The notes under the pieces were generated by a model. That model did not search any database. It had not been told where the DNA came from and was given only the letters and a program-made list of their open reading frames with translations. 64,000 nucleotides of DNA, from assembly GCF_028502605.1 (NCBI RefSeq), contig NC_079234.1, positions 4,836,001 to 4,900,000 on the forward strand, given 5' to 3'. Both the position numbers and the translations under genes were made by a program. The first letter of the stretch is position 1, and every line of letters begins with the position of its first letter. The stretch comes from Trichoderma breve. Lineage: Eukaryota; Ascomycota; Sordariomycetes; Hypocreales; Hypocreaceae. Positions 11,765 through 22,075 of the stretch are shown here, piece by piece.

Positions 11765-12903
11765 CTAGCTGCCTGTCGCCTCCCTGTAGAATGAAATGCT
11801 CCTGTTTGCGCCGGCCGTGCAAAACATCTCGCTGCGCCCAGTCTTGGGCAGCCACCGAACGGCCCAGAGTGCCTTGTCCGTCTCGCTATGTGTTGCAACA
11901 CAAACACTGCGCTCGATTGACCACACCTTCACTTTGCCGTCCATGGAGCCGCTCAGCAGATACTCACCAGTGTCGCTCCAGTCCAGTGAAGTGATCCATG
12001 ATGAGTGTCCCGTCAAGTTGCCGACGTGTTCGCCGTGCTTTGTATCGTATATGGCAATGATGCCAGCATCACCAGCTGCAGCCACCCTGGTGCCAGCAGG
12101 CGAGATTGCTACGGCTCGGACAGGTTTGGCGAGGCCTGTAGATTCCTGTTAGCCTCAAGATTGAAGGAAATCAGTAAACTTGAAGATGGGGGTGTAACCG
12201 ACCAGACAAGGAGTATAGAATTCTTCCTGTGTCATTGTTGAACACGTAGACGGAACCATTCTGGTGCCCGCTGGCTGTAAACTTTCCATCTCTGCTGAGA
12301 TCCACGCACATGCCAAAGCTGCCTGAACCCGCGCTCCCAGTCTCATACTCCCGAATCTTGGCTTTACTCTGGTCTGCGACATCCCATACATTGATCCTGC
12401 CGTCATTTGTAGTGCTTGCCAGATAGCCTCCGTCTTCGCTGAGAGCAATCGCCCACACTTCACCTGGCTTGACAGTTGGGCCCGTGATTTCACCGCCGCT
12501 GCTCCAGTCTCCAGTCTCCTTGTTCAGCTCCCATATCTTGACCTCACCCCCGAAGCCAGCACTGGCAGCATACAGGCCGTTGCGTGATGTGCAGACATGG
12601 TGGCAGCCTAGTTTGTGGGCGTCAGGAATGGACTGCCTCAGAGGAAAGGAAGGGTCCGTAGTGTCATGGACATGAAGCGTTGAAGAGCCGCTGGCCGAGA
12701 GCAATGTCCTTGGCGTTGCGGCCAGTGAGAAGATGTCTGTGATGTGGGCTGGGGATCACTCATTAGCTGTCTAGCTCTTGACGAGCGAAATGACGACGAC
12801 AAACCGTCATCCACCGTATGGGTGGTCAAATATTGCTTGGACTATATAGTCGGATAAGTGAGCTTTTATAGTGTCATAATTAATTTGAGGAGGGCCATAC
12901 CAT
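11765..12903 (-). CDS. SKI8: WD40 protein of the Ski complex / meiotic recombination (Ski8/Rec14)
   Basis: A WD40-repeat beta-propeller like Ski8, which scaffolds the Ski2-Ski3 helicase complex feeding mRNA to the cytoplasmic exosome and also acts in meiotic break formation. Exons: 12903-12901 (the ATG alone), 12841-12805, 12748-12203 and 12135-11765 (introns 59, 56 and 67 bases); 318 residues. Splicing the lone ATG to TCCAAGCAA gives MSKQYLTTHTVDDAHITDIF, a typical Ski8 start; without it the frame has a stop just upstream. WD-type repeats are visible as VKIWELN, INVWDVAD, VYVFNND, IAIYDTK and VKVWSIE, each after a GH or SGH region, and the C-terminal ANRSISFYRE strand closes the propeller. 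The single-codon first exon is unusual (see findings). Confidence 0.88.
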
Positions 12904-13417
12904 TGTCGCTTGACTGCGATGTTGCTGTTGCTTGGTGGTTGGTTTTGGCTGGGCTGTGGTAGAAGCTTGGGGCCTTGGTGAGTTGGTGGGGTTAAATGGT
13001 CCGCTACAATGCCAGCGTCAGATGCAAAGGCCAAGATGAGACAATGAACCACATAGACATGTTGCTCTCATCTAGTTTATGCCAATGAATTTCAATTGGA
13101 TATAATAATCCAAAAAAAGGGTTTTGTCTATTTTTAAAGAGCTGATAGATTGCGCAGAGAATCTAAACTACACTACGCATAGGTCATTTGGCGGAAACGG
13201 ACAAAATGTTGTTCACATGTTCGTAATTTCTTTTTGTATCTGTTTAAGAGCATCGCTTTTCTACCACCCGATTTCTCTATCCCGATCCTCATACTAGTAG
13301 TACATAATGAAACAAAGCCTTGGCTGAGGCAAACGCTAGCCGTATGCTTGGTCAGGCAGAGGTTGTGGTATACAGGCCTCTGATAAAGGTGTCGAATGGA
13401 ATCCAGCCATCTATCGC
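12904..13417. other. Intergenic, SKI8 upstream / bL32m 3' region
   Basis: 514 bases. It holds the SKI8 leader and a T-rich area; no gene or RNA is recognised. Confidence 0.5.
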
Positions 13418-13869
13418 TTAGAACCCTCTGTTTACAGGATAATCTTGACGCCATATTCTCTTCATGTCTAAATTCAAGAAAACCATCATTAGCACTACAC
13501 GAGTCAATGGATCCTTCGTTTCGTAGCCGTACCTTCTAAGCAGTTCTGGCATAGCCTGTGCGTCCTCTTGACCTCTCCGCAGCCGGGACACTTGCACAGA
13601 TGATTGACGTCCTTAAGAGCCTTTCCAGCCATCTGCCTTGATCTCTTCTTAGAGTGTGAAACCTTGTTCTTGGGGACTGCCCGCAAGACTGATTCCCAAA
13701 TATCGCCTAGCAGTCCGGGGATGTTGATGGTGACGCCGGGGACGGCGATTGATAGCGCTGGAAGGAACTTGAGGGTATATTGTGTGGTGTAGAAAGTCGC
13801 CCAGCGGGAAACAGAGAAAGAGAGAGGCGACGCCAGTCTGGGGAGGAAAGCGGTGGCCATGGCAGCCAT
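13418..13869 (-). CDS. MRPL32: Mitochondrial ribosomal protein bL32m
   Basis: Large-subunit mitoribosomal protein bL32m. Two exons: 13869-13533 and 13467-13418 (65-base intron); 128 residues. Seen: an N-terminal Arg/Ser/hydrophobic presequence (about 1-55) for import, the mature-start signature VPKNKVSHSKKRSRQMAGKAL, and the zinc-ribbon cysteines CKCPGCG and LCQNC. The family matures by proteolysis before ribosome assembly. The second exon supplies DMKRIWRQDYPV; the matching place in yeast Mrpl32 also has a basic, Trp-containing tail, which favours the splice over reading through to the stop at 13504. The start at 13869 is chosen because the first in-frame Met upstream would add a non-mitochondrial, Cys-rich stretch. 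Divergent from CDC10. Confidence 0.9.
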
Positions 13870-14692
13870 TATGATGCTTTGATCTTCTATTCGATGTCGT
13901 TTGGCGCAAAAAGCAGCTCGATTGTGCGCACAGAGAACCCGAAATTCCGATTCCCCAATGCAAAGCACGCCGCAAGTAAATATTCGGCCGTCCTTATCCA
14001 GAAAATTCAGAGCTCAGAGCCGTGTCTCAGTTTGCCGTCGTGTCTCGTTAGCGGTTCGTTGCGGGATTCGATATTGTCGTGGTTCATCGGCAATGCGCCC
14101 ATCGAGAAAATCGAATCATCAAAATCTTGCCTCTAGCAGCTTATCCCACCTAGCATGAAGTACCCAGGTACCTCCAGATTCCGTCCGACTCTGGGGCATC
14201 ATTCCGCCCACGACTGGGGGCACTGGCGTACCGCTAAAGTACCGAAGTACAACGGCTTCTCGCAGCACCACTTTTTAGCAATCAAACAGGCCAATCGCTG
14301 GCCAGAGGGTCCCGGGACGGCTCCACAGCCAATCAGCAGCTCGCAATGCTGTGCTACCCCTGGCACCTCTTTCCCCCCCTTTCTCGTGTCCCTGGCCTGC
14401 TCCTGCCCCTACGCCGAAATTATTGCAGTTACCTGGCAAAGCAAGAACACGCCAACTGGTCCAGTAAGAGTAAGGAGCCACCGCCAGGTCCAAAAAGTTC
14501 CCCTTCTCCAGTTCACAAACCTCCAATTCCACTTCAATCAGGTTCCCGCTTTGTCACTGCCGGCCTCGCGTCTGCTGTTCTCTCACGCGTCTTCGCTGAA
14601 AGCTCTCGCTCTTTTTCTTGGAACAGGCTCATCAGCAGCATCCATCGTCGCCTTCACTCGTTTCCCCCCTACCACAAGCAGAACCAGTCAAA
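13870..14692. other. Divergent promoter region MRPL32 / CDC10
   Basis: 823 bases without a gene. It holds GTACCCAGGTACC near 14160 and a pyrimidine-rich septin leader from about 14560 to 14690. Confidence 0.5.
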
Positions 14693-15882
14693 ATGGCCAC
14701 TCCCTCCACCATCACGCCCTCCAGCCATGTCGGTTTCGACAGCATCACGTCGCAGATTGAGCGCAAGCTGCTGAAGCGCGGATTTCAGTTTAACGTTATT
14801 TGCGTTGGTAAGTTGCGCACGCGCTGGTGATGGCGATGCATCGGGTGCCGAACGGGAACACTAACCGCCTCCACAGGCCAGACTGGCTTGGGCAAGTCGA
14901 CGCTCATCAACACCATCTTCGCCTCGCACCTCATCGACTCAAAGGGTCGTCTGCAGCCCGACGAGCCTATTCGCTCCACCACCGAGATTCAGGGGGTCTC
15001 TCACCTCATTGAGGAGAACGGTGTCCGTTTGAGGCTCAACATTGTTGATACCCCTGGATACGGAGACCTCGTCAACAACGACCGCTGTTGGGATCCCATC
15101 GTCAAGTACATCAAGGACCAGCACTCCGCGTACCTGCGAAAGGAGCTTACCGCTCAGCGAGAGCGTTACATCCCCGACACGCGCATTCACTGCTGCCTGT
15201 TCTTCATCCAGCCTTCTGGCCACTCTCTCAAGCCCATCGATATCGTCGTCTTGAAGAAGCTGTCCGATGTTGTCAACGTTGTGCCCGTCATTGCCAAGGC
15301 GGATACCCTGACTGTCGAGGAGCGATTGGAATTCAAGGAGCGTATCAAGGCCGAGTTTGCCTTCCACAACCTCAAGATGTTCCCGTACGATAACGAGGAG
15401 TTTGACGACGAGGAGCGAGCTTTGAACCAGCAGATCAAGGTAAGCACATGATTGTTTCTCCCCTTCATGTTCTTTCTCTTTCTCTTTTTGTTTTCCTTTT
15501 TGGTGTTATTGCTCAGAGAGCGTTTTGCTAACATACCTATTTGTAGAGCTTGGTTCCTTTTGCGGTTGTTGGCTCTGAGAAGAACATCATTGTCAACGGC
15601 AAGCAGGTCCGCGGTCGTCAGAACCGCTGGGGCGTCATCAACGTTGAGGATGAGAACCACTGCGAATTCGTCTACCTGCGAAACTTTTTGCTCCGAACCC
15701 ACCTCCAGGACCTTATCGAGACCACCTCTCAGATCCACTACGAGACATTCCGCGCCAAGCAGCTGCTTGCGCTGAAGGAGAGCAGCGCACACGGTGGTGG
15801 TGCCGCCAGCAGACCGATCAGCCCTGCGGCTGACCGTGAGATGAGCCGGGGCTCCCAGCGAATGGGCATGAACGGATACTAA
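14693..15882 (+). CDS. CDC10: Septin, Cdc10 type
   Basis: A GTP-binding septin that polymerises into hetero-oligomeric filaments at septa, hyphal branches and the conidiophore. Exons: 14693-14807, 14877-15439 and 15547-15882 (introns 69 and 107 bases); 337 residues. Seen: the polybasic patch before the G domain (ERKLLKRGFQ), P-loop GQTGLGKS (39-46), G3 DTPGYGD (96-102), G4 AKAD (178-181), and the septin unique element near NLLRTHLQDLIE. The start SHVGFDSITSQIE and the absence of a long C-terminal coiled coil identify the Cdc10 group (AspD in Aspergillus) rather than Cdc3, Cdc11 or Cdc12. The C-terminal 35 residues are a short Gly/Ser/Arg tail. It converges with GUK1. Confidence 0.95.
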
Positions 15883-16636
15883 GTTTTCTTCATGTGCTTA
15901 ATATTCAGTTGGTAGGGAGAGCAATGGCGTCTCTAAGCGGTAACGGTGATTAGCCAGTCTTGCGATAATTTTCACCTCAGGATTGGTGTTGTGCGCAGTA
16001 AAGGGAAAAGCAGTGTATTTTCTAATTTGAAGAAGTGAGGATTGTCCGTCTTGCACCGCAATCCGGCTCAACAATGGCCTTGTTCACATTAAGCAAAGGC
16101 ACGAGAGGTGGAAAGCACTGAGAGCCGACGTGCGATCGAAAACGACTGGGCGCGTATACCAGCCATGCGATGTTTATAAGGGAGGCATGCACTGTGGCTA
16201 TTGTGAGTCGCTCAATGGCACGACGCACCTCGCTTACGGTCCTTTTATACGCATTTTATTTTGTCCTTTTTATTTAAGTAGTCTCGTCGGAGCCTTCCTT
16301 GACCATTTTTCTTACGTTTTAATCACATCCCTATACCTGTACTTTCCAATATACCTACAGTTAGTTGAGTCGTCGAGGAAGAGTGGCAGAGTGTGGAGAG
16401 ATAGAGAGAGTATGATATGTTGATTAATTTTGCATTTGTCTCTTTGCTTTTTATGTTTTCAAGCTTGCTTTCTATCTTTGTGTGAATCAATTGGTGACCG
16501 TCGCCGCTGTTGGCTATCTAGAGCAAAGGAATTGTTGCGTCCAATAGATGCGCCATGCCCTTGTGTACATAATTGTAATAAATGAAAGGGGCATCTCGAT
16601 GGGTATTTGCTAAATATGAAAGGATACGTGTCTCAT
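15883..16636. other. Convergent 3' region CDC10 / GUK1
   Basis: 754 bases between the stops of two convergent genes. AT-rich parts (16240-16340) fit 3' UTRs; nothing else is seen. Confidence 0.5.
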
Positions 16637-17414
16637 TTACTGTTGAGGGCTGTAGACAAACTCCTCGAACTTCTTGTAGGACGCCTCAAGGTCGTCGTTG
16701 ACAATGATGATGTCGTGAACGCCGGGTGTCTTTGAAAAGTCGAGCTCCTTTTGGGCCTGGGCCAGTCTCTCCTGGATGCTCTGCTCTGTCTCAGTGCCTC
16801 GACCCCGCAGGCGCTGCTCCAGGGTTTCGATGGATGGAGGGGAGACGAAGATGTAGCGGGCATCAATGCCGGAGTTTTTGATTTGCTTGACTCCCTGTTG
16901 TGCTCACATGTTAGCTCTCTCTCTCTCTGTATGTGCTTTAATTTCCTTGTAAAAATTATAGACGGATGTTTTGGGTGTTATTTGCGGCTGGCCGTACCTC
17001 CATCTCAATGTCCAGCAGGACGACCTTGCCCTTCTTGGTCTGCTCCTCAATGGTCATCTTGCTGGTGCCGTAGCGGTTGCGGCCGTACTTTGCGTGCTCG
17101 ACGAAGCCGTCCTTGGCAATGAGGTCCTCAAAGTCCTCCATCTTGACGAAGTGGTAGTGGACGGCGTGCTCCTCACCGGGGCGAGGGTCGCGGGTGGTGT
17201 GCGAGACGGAGAGGCAGAAGGTGTCTGGGTGGCGTTCGAAGAGCAGGCCGTAGAGAGTTCCCTTGCCGACGCCCGAGGGGCCGGAGACGACGATGGGGCG
17301 GCGGTCAGGAGGAGCTGGAGGAGGGTGTCAGCTGGTTTTTCGTCCTTTTGTTCTTTTCCCATTCATTTTAGGAGGGATTGGCAGGGCTGTTGGATGGAAC
17401 TTACGAGTGGCCAT
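16637..17414 (-). CDS. GUK1: Guanylate kinase
   Basis: A cytosolic enzyme phosphorylating GMP to GDP with ATP, needed for GTP and GDP-mannose supply. Exons: 17414-17405 (10 bases), 17314-16998 and 16894-16637 (introns 90 and 103 bases); 194 residues, the usual length. The tiny first exon encodes MAT plus one base and joins to give MATPPPDRRPIVVSGPSG, with P-loop GPSGVGKGT at 15-23. Also seen: SVSHTTRDPRPGE (GMP-binding), EHAKYGRNRYGTSK, LLDIEM, and the lid RLRGRGTETE. No in-frame Met in exon 2 precedes the P-loop, which makes the micro-exon necessary. Confidence 0.93.
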
Positions 17415-19714
17415 TGTGCTTATATACTTGACTCTCGGAATCTGGGAGATTGGGCGGCGGTAGAATGATATCGCTGGGAGCTGGAGGCGGGGAGGCATAT
17501 GAGAGCCGCTGGGCAGATCTGGAGGGGTTGCTGGACAGGATCGCGGGATCTGAAAGTCGCTGTCGCACTAACTGCTACGGTAATGGAGAGGGCAGAAAAA
17601 AAAGAAGAAGCCCGATCAATGGGCTTTGGAAACTACAAGGGCAGGCGGTGAGAGCGTGGGATGCCGGGCCAATCAAACGCGGGGTTGGGTGGCATTGGTT
17701 ACCCTGAAGAGCAACTGGGTCGGCCGTCTTACTGCTTTGGTCAGCCAACCAACCCCTAAGTTGGCAATTGGGCCAGGGGACCTGGACGCTTGTGCTCATC
17801 TCATTTTAATATTCCCTGCGCTGCAGAAGCGACATTCTGGGGAGTGAAAGCGCTGGAATCACCCAAGCCCTTGGCGAGCTGCCGGCGTTATTTGATCTCC
17901 ATGGCTTTATTTCATTTTTGTGACATGAGATCAATTTGAATTATGGCTTCGCCCCCTTCGTGCCAAGCAAGCGGACTGGTTTTCTGTTGCGGTTCGATTA
18001 AGGTTCCAATGAGGTCATTGAAGAGGGCTGTGAAGAGAAGTAGAGCCTGGGCAAAAAAAAGCTTCTTTTGTTTTTATTTCGCATTGGATTCCTAAAAATC
18101 CCCTGACACGATACGATACGAGCAGATCAAAGTCCGGCGCGAAGCTAGCTGCTGAACCAGCGCAAACAAAAACGCCGTTCCCGAGGGCCACACACGAGGT
18201 TGGTGCTCGTACCTGCAGCACGTACTGTATCTGGACCAGCTTGGGTAGTTGGCCGTTACAGAAAAGCACACGGGGCTACCTCGTTGTTAATAGCGGAAAT
18301 GTGGTAAGCGTAATAGCCCATTGTGCCATTGCCATCCATCCGTTTGATACGAGTACCTGCTATAACGGGCTGCACCAGTAAGCGGGCCCTGGGTTTTCAT
18401 TCGTGCTGTTTAGCCCGAGTCTCGTTCGGTGTGAGCGAACGGGGTTGCGGAACACGAGAGAGGGCTTTTTTTGATTAGATTCTCGTATGCATCTTTTACC
18501 CAAGATAGTGCATAGGTCGCCTATTCCTAGGACATTGGTAGCGAGAGGGAATATCTGCCTACCTAGTACCTTAGTTACCTAGGGACCTACCTGGTAGTCT
18601 TTTGCCATGGACGTGGTTTGACGAGAGCCCGGGCCCCAGCAGTCTCGCCACATGAGTAATGATGGCATGGCAGACCTGGATGGCCAAGAGGCCAACGGAC
18701 GGTGAGAGAATATGAGGAGCAGCCAAGCAGCCTCGGTTGGCTGGGCTTTTCGTAGTATGATGGCGCAAAAGGAAAAGGGGATAACGATGAGGGTCGATGC
18801 TGCCTGTGACGACGGTCTGTAACGTCCAGTACCTTAGGAAAAGATGCAAATACAATACCTGTACTCTATTTGGCGGTGTCGAATATACATCGAGTTCATG
18901 CTGGTTTCGTCTAGTTTGTCTCACGAATGCAAAACCGCATCCACGGCATTCTTCATCCAGGATCAGCATCTTTGATCTGCAGCAGCAATCAATCAATCAA
19001 ATCCATCCCGCTGATTCGACCTCTTTGCACCGTTGCAGCGGGGCCCCGCCCGTTCCTGGCCTACCGCCACTAGCGCTGCGACATGGTGCCATCAGGTGCT
19101 CCATCACTCTGCCTGTAGGTGCCATTTAGGTGCCATTAGGTGCCCGTTTAGCAGCCTCTGCAGCCCACTAGCCAGCACCCTCGACCCCTGGCCCAGCAGC
19201 TGCGTCCGCCCAGAGATGGCCAATTGCAATACGAAACGACCCTTTGCACGGCCAAGAAGGGACGGGACCTGGACTTTTCCGCTCTTTGTGCTTGTGCCCG
19301 CCCCCAGCCCAGGGTCCTCGAGGCTGCTCCGTTCCAGCAAAGTACTTGTACGCCCGGAAACCCTTCCCGCCACAAACATTCCCTTCAAGCTTCGTCTCAA
19401 GACACGCCTCGCGCTCATTTCGACACTCGTTCAATCGTTTTTGTTGCTCGCCCGGAGACGCATCTTGGGCTTTTGGGAAGCGCCTCTTTTTTTGCTGCTT
19501 CCAGTCACTCTTTTTGCAGAAACCTCGAGTCGTCGTTGCTTCTTTCCTTTGGCCTCCGTGTCCTCCCGACTGCTTCGCTTCGCATCATCATCACTCATTT
19601 AGCCCTTGCTTTTGACCAAATCAACCTACCTAAGCTTTCTAAAACTGCTTTGATCGTATTCTTTTCTTTCAACTTGGAGAATTAGCTAGCATTCATCAGC
19701 AACCAACCTTCATC
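17415..19714. promoter_or_regulatory. Divergent region GUK1 / GAS-type gene, with repeated short motifs
   Basis: 2.3 kb without a supported gene. Around 18558-18600 the sequence is built of overlapping CCTA/CTACC/GGTACC-type words (ACCTAGTACC, TTACCTAGGGACC, TACCTGG). Around 19093-19147 the word AGGTGCC recurs (AGGTGCTCC, TAGGTGCCATT twice, AGGTGCCCG). A long CT-rich leader (19330-19700) precedes the GH72 start codon, as is common for highly expressed fungal genes. Confidence 0.45.
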
Positions 19715-21435
19715 ATGCTTGTAAGTTATCTTCCCGCGCTGGCTCACAGGCTATTTCCATCTGGAGATGCATGAGACACACAGAGAGGGCCTCATCTGGG
19801 GATGAATACAAATCACCCTCTTTGCTGCTGATCTCGCCATCTGGGTTCTCATTTTCGTTCATATACGTGTCTCGACGCATTTTGTTAACTCGTACTCGCC
19901 ACAGATGCAATCTGCTCTTGTGGCTCTTGCCGCCACCGTCGTGGGAGCCGTCAAGCCTCTCTCTATCAAGGGAACCGACTTCGTTGACGATGACGGCAAC
20001 AAGTTCCAGCTTGTTGGTGTTGCGTACCAGCCCGGCGGCAGTGCAGGATACAACCCCAAGGCGGGCAAGGATCCTCTCAGCGATGCCGATACCTGCCTGC
20101 GTGATGCCGCTCTTCTGCAGGTCATGGGTGTCAACGCCATTCGCGTCTACAACCTCGACCCCAACCTGAACCACGACGAGTGCGCTAGTATCTTCAATGC
20201 CGTAAGTATCTGCATTCCCAGAGGTGACTCTTTTCGTATTGGTGCATACGCAGCTGCTAACACTCCCTGCACAGGCTGGCATGTACATGATCCTAGATGT
20301 CAACTCTCCTCTGGTCGGCGAGGCTATCACCTCGTTCGAGCCCTGGACCAGCTACTATGAAGCCTACTCTAACCGCACCTTTGCCATCGCCGAGGCCTTC
20401 AGCAACTATCCTAACACCTTGCTCTTCTTCTCCGGAAACGAAGTCATCAATGACGTCCCTTCCGCCGAATTCGTGCCCCCCTATCTTCGTGCCGTCACCC
20501 GTGACCTGAAGAACTACATCAAGAAGAACATCAAGCGCCAAGTTCCCGTTGGCTACTCGGCTGCTGACGTCCGCGAGGTTCTTTGGGACACCTGGAACTA
20601 CATGCAGTGCTCCGAGGACGGCGATGCCAATGACATGAGCCGTGCCGATGTCTTCGCCATTAACTCGTACAGCTGGTGCGGCCCAGATGCCACCTACCAG
20701 AGCTCGTCCTACGATGTCTTGACCGAGAACTTCAGCAACACCTCTATTCCCGTCTTCTTCTCTGAATACGGCTGCAACACCCCCATGCCCCGCTACTGGA
20801 ACGAGACGCAGGCCATCTATGGCCCCGAAATGACCCCCGTCTTTTCCGGCGGTGTCGTTTACGAGTACACTGAGGAGGAAAACCACTACGGCCTTGTTAA
20901 CATCACTGGCGACACCCTGCAGATCCTCGGCGACTACAACCGTCTCAAGGCCCAGCTTGCCAAGATCAACTGGGAGAAGGTCCAGACGCAAAAGGCCACC
21001 ACCAAGGCCCCGGCTCCTCCAAAGTGCAACTCCAAGCTCATCCAGGTCAAGGGTTTCGACAACAACTTCACCCTGCCCGTCCCCCCTCCCGGCGTTCAGG
21101 GCCTCATCGACAACGGCATCAGCCACAAGCCCAAGGGTGCCCTGGTCAAGATCTCCGACTGGAACGTCAAGCTCAACGTCGAGGATGCTGAGGGCAACAA
21201 GATCACCGGCCTCAAGGTTGTTCCCCTCGATGACGATGAGAGCAACTGGAGCGGCAAGAACTCGGCCGACACCGGCGCTAGCAACAGCACCTCGAGCGAC
21301 AAGGATTCTTCCTCTTCCTCCTCCAACAACTCGTCATCTAAGAGCGACACCAAGGATAAGGACAGTGCCGCTGCTTGGATGCGCCCTGTTTCGGTGGCCC
21401 TTGCTCTGCCCTTGGTGGCCATGTTCTTTATCTAA
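19715..21435 (+). CDS. GPI-anchored 1,3-beta-glucanosyltransferase (GH72, Gas/Gel family)
   Basis: A cell-wall transglycosylase that cuts and re-ligates beta-1,3-glucan at the outer plasma membrane. Exons: 19715-19720 (ATGCTT only), 19905-20201 and 20275-21435 (introns 184 and 73 bases); 487 residues. If translation starts at the second exon's own ATG (19905) it is 485 residues; both starts give the same frame. Seen: signal peptide (QSALVALAATVVGA), mature start IKGTDF, catalytic acid/base Glu157 in FFSGNE and nucleophile Glu265 in FFSEYGC. The family's Cys-rich X8/CBM43 module is absent, so it is the short Gel1/Gas5-like type. A Ser-rich stalk and a hydrophobic C-terminus (SVALALPLVAMFFI) predict GPI anchoring. 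Confidence 0.94.
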
Positions 21436-21862
21436 ATGGCGGGAACTGTATGTAGGCGACCGTTGTTGATACTTTAGTACTGCACTGTTCAAGGGGGATG
21501 AGGGGATACACAAGGAAATTAATGAAGTTGCTTTAATGTAAATATACATGTTCTTTCTCATTCTGCTTTGGACCTTTAGATATCCCATTTAGCTCAACCA
21601 TGATGATGATTGTCTCTTGCCTCTTTCTCGCTCAAGCAAACTGGTCCGAATATAATCTAACAACTTCTAAAGCATTTCGCAGTACCGTAAATATCTCATA
21701 GCCCCAAACTCCTGGCAATGGTTTGTCTGCAGTAGTGTAGCGGCAAGCGCGCGTGGGGGCCAGCCCCCAGGACCCCAAATCAAGGCCGTATGCTATTGTG
21801 TCCTGTTTTTGTTTTTGCGATTCTTCTTTTCGCTCTTCTCTCCCCCTTTCTGTCTCCTCGTT
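21436..21862. other. 3' region of the GH72 gene
   Basis: 427 bases with AT-rich 3' UTR character and no gene. Confidence 0.5.
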
Positions 21863-22075
21863 TCATTGATGCGAGCCATAGGGGCCCCTGTGGTCCTTAT
21901 CCTGAGACCCCCCCTTCGGCGGCTGGTCAATGTCCTTAGTCTTGTCCAGGCTGGTAGTGCATGAAGGGTTGGTCTCGCATGGGAGACAGTAGTCGTGGGT
22001 GCCAAAATCGGCAGCCTTGCAGCACCCGGAGCAACAGTAATCGACGGGAGTCGACGCTTCGACAAGGCGAGCCAT
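21863..22075 (-). CDS. Small Cys-rich hypothetical protein (candidate gene)
   Basis: An intronless 70-residue frame with nine cysteines packed into residues 14-39: CCSGCC, then a DYCLPC pair and NPSC. No signal peptide is visible, so a secreted effector is unlikely; the spacing could bind metal. The C-terminal half is polar and low-complexity (Lys, Asp, Gly, Pro). I do not recognise a family. Support is limited to the non-random Cys clustering; it could be a short exon of a larger gene or spurious. Confidence 0.4.
   Translation of the reverse strand: MARLVEASTPVDYCCSGCCKAADFGTHDYCLPCETNPSCTTSLDKTKDIDQPPKGGSQDKDHRGPYGSHQ

Noticed and set aside
13504..13533. Unspliced end of MRPL32 reading LEGTATKRRIH
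   Set aside because: Splicing to 13467 gives the basic Trp-containing tail expected for bL32m, with proper GTACGG donor and TTTAG acceptor.
20293..21126. 277-codon minus-strand frame opposite the GH72 gene
   Set aside because: Antisense of a catalytically complete glucanosyltransferase.
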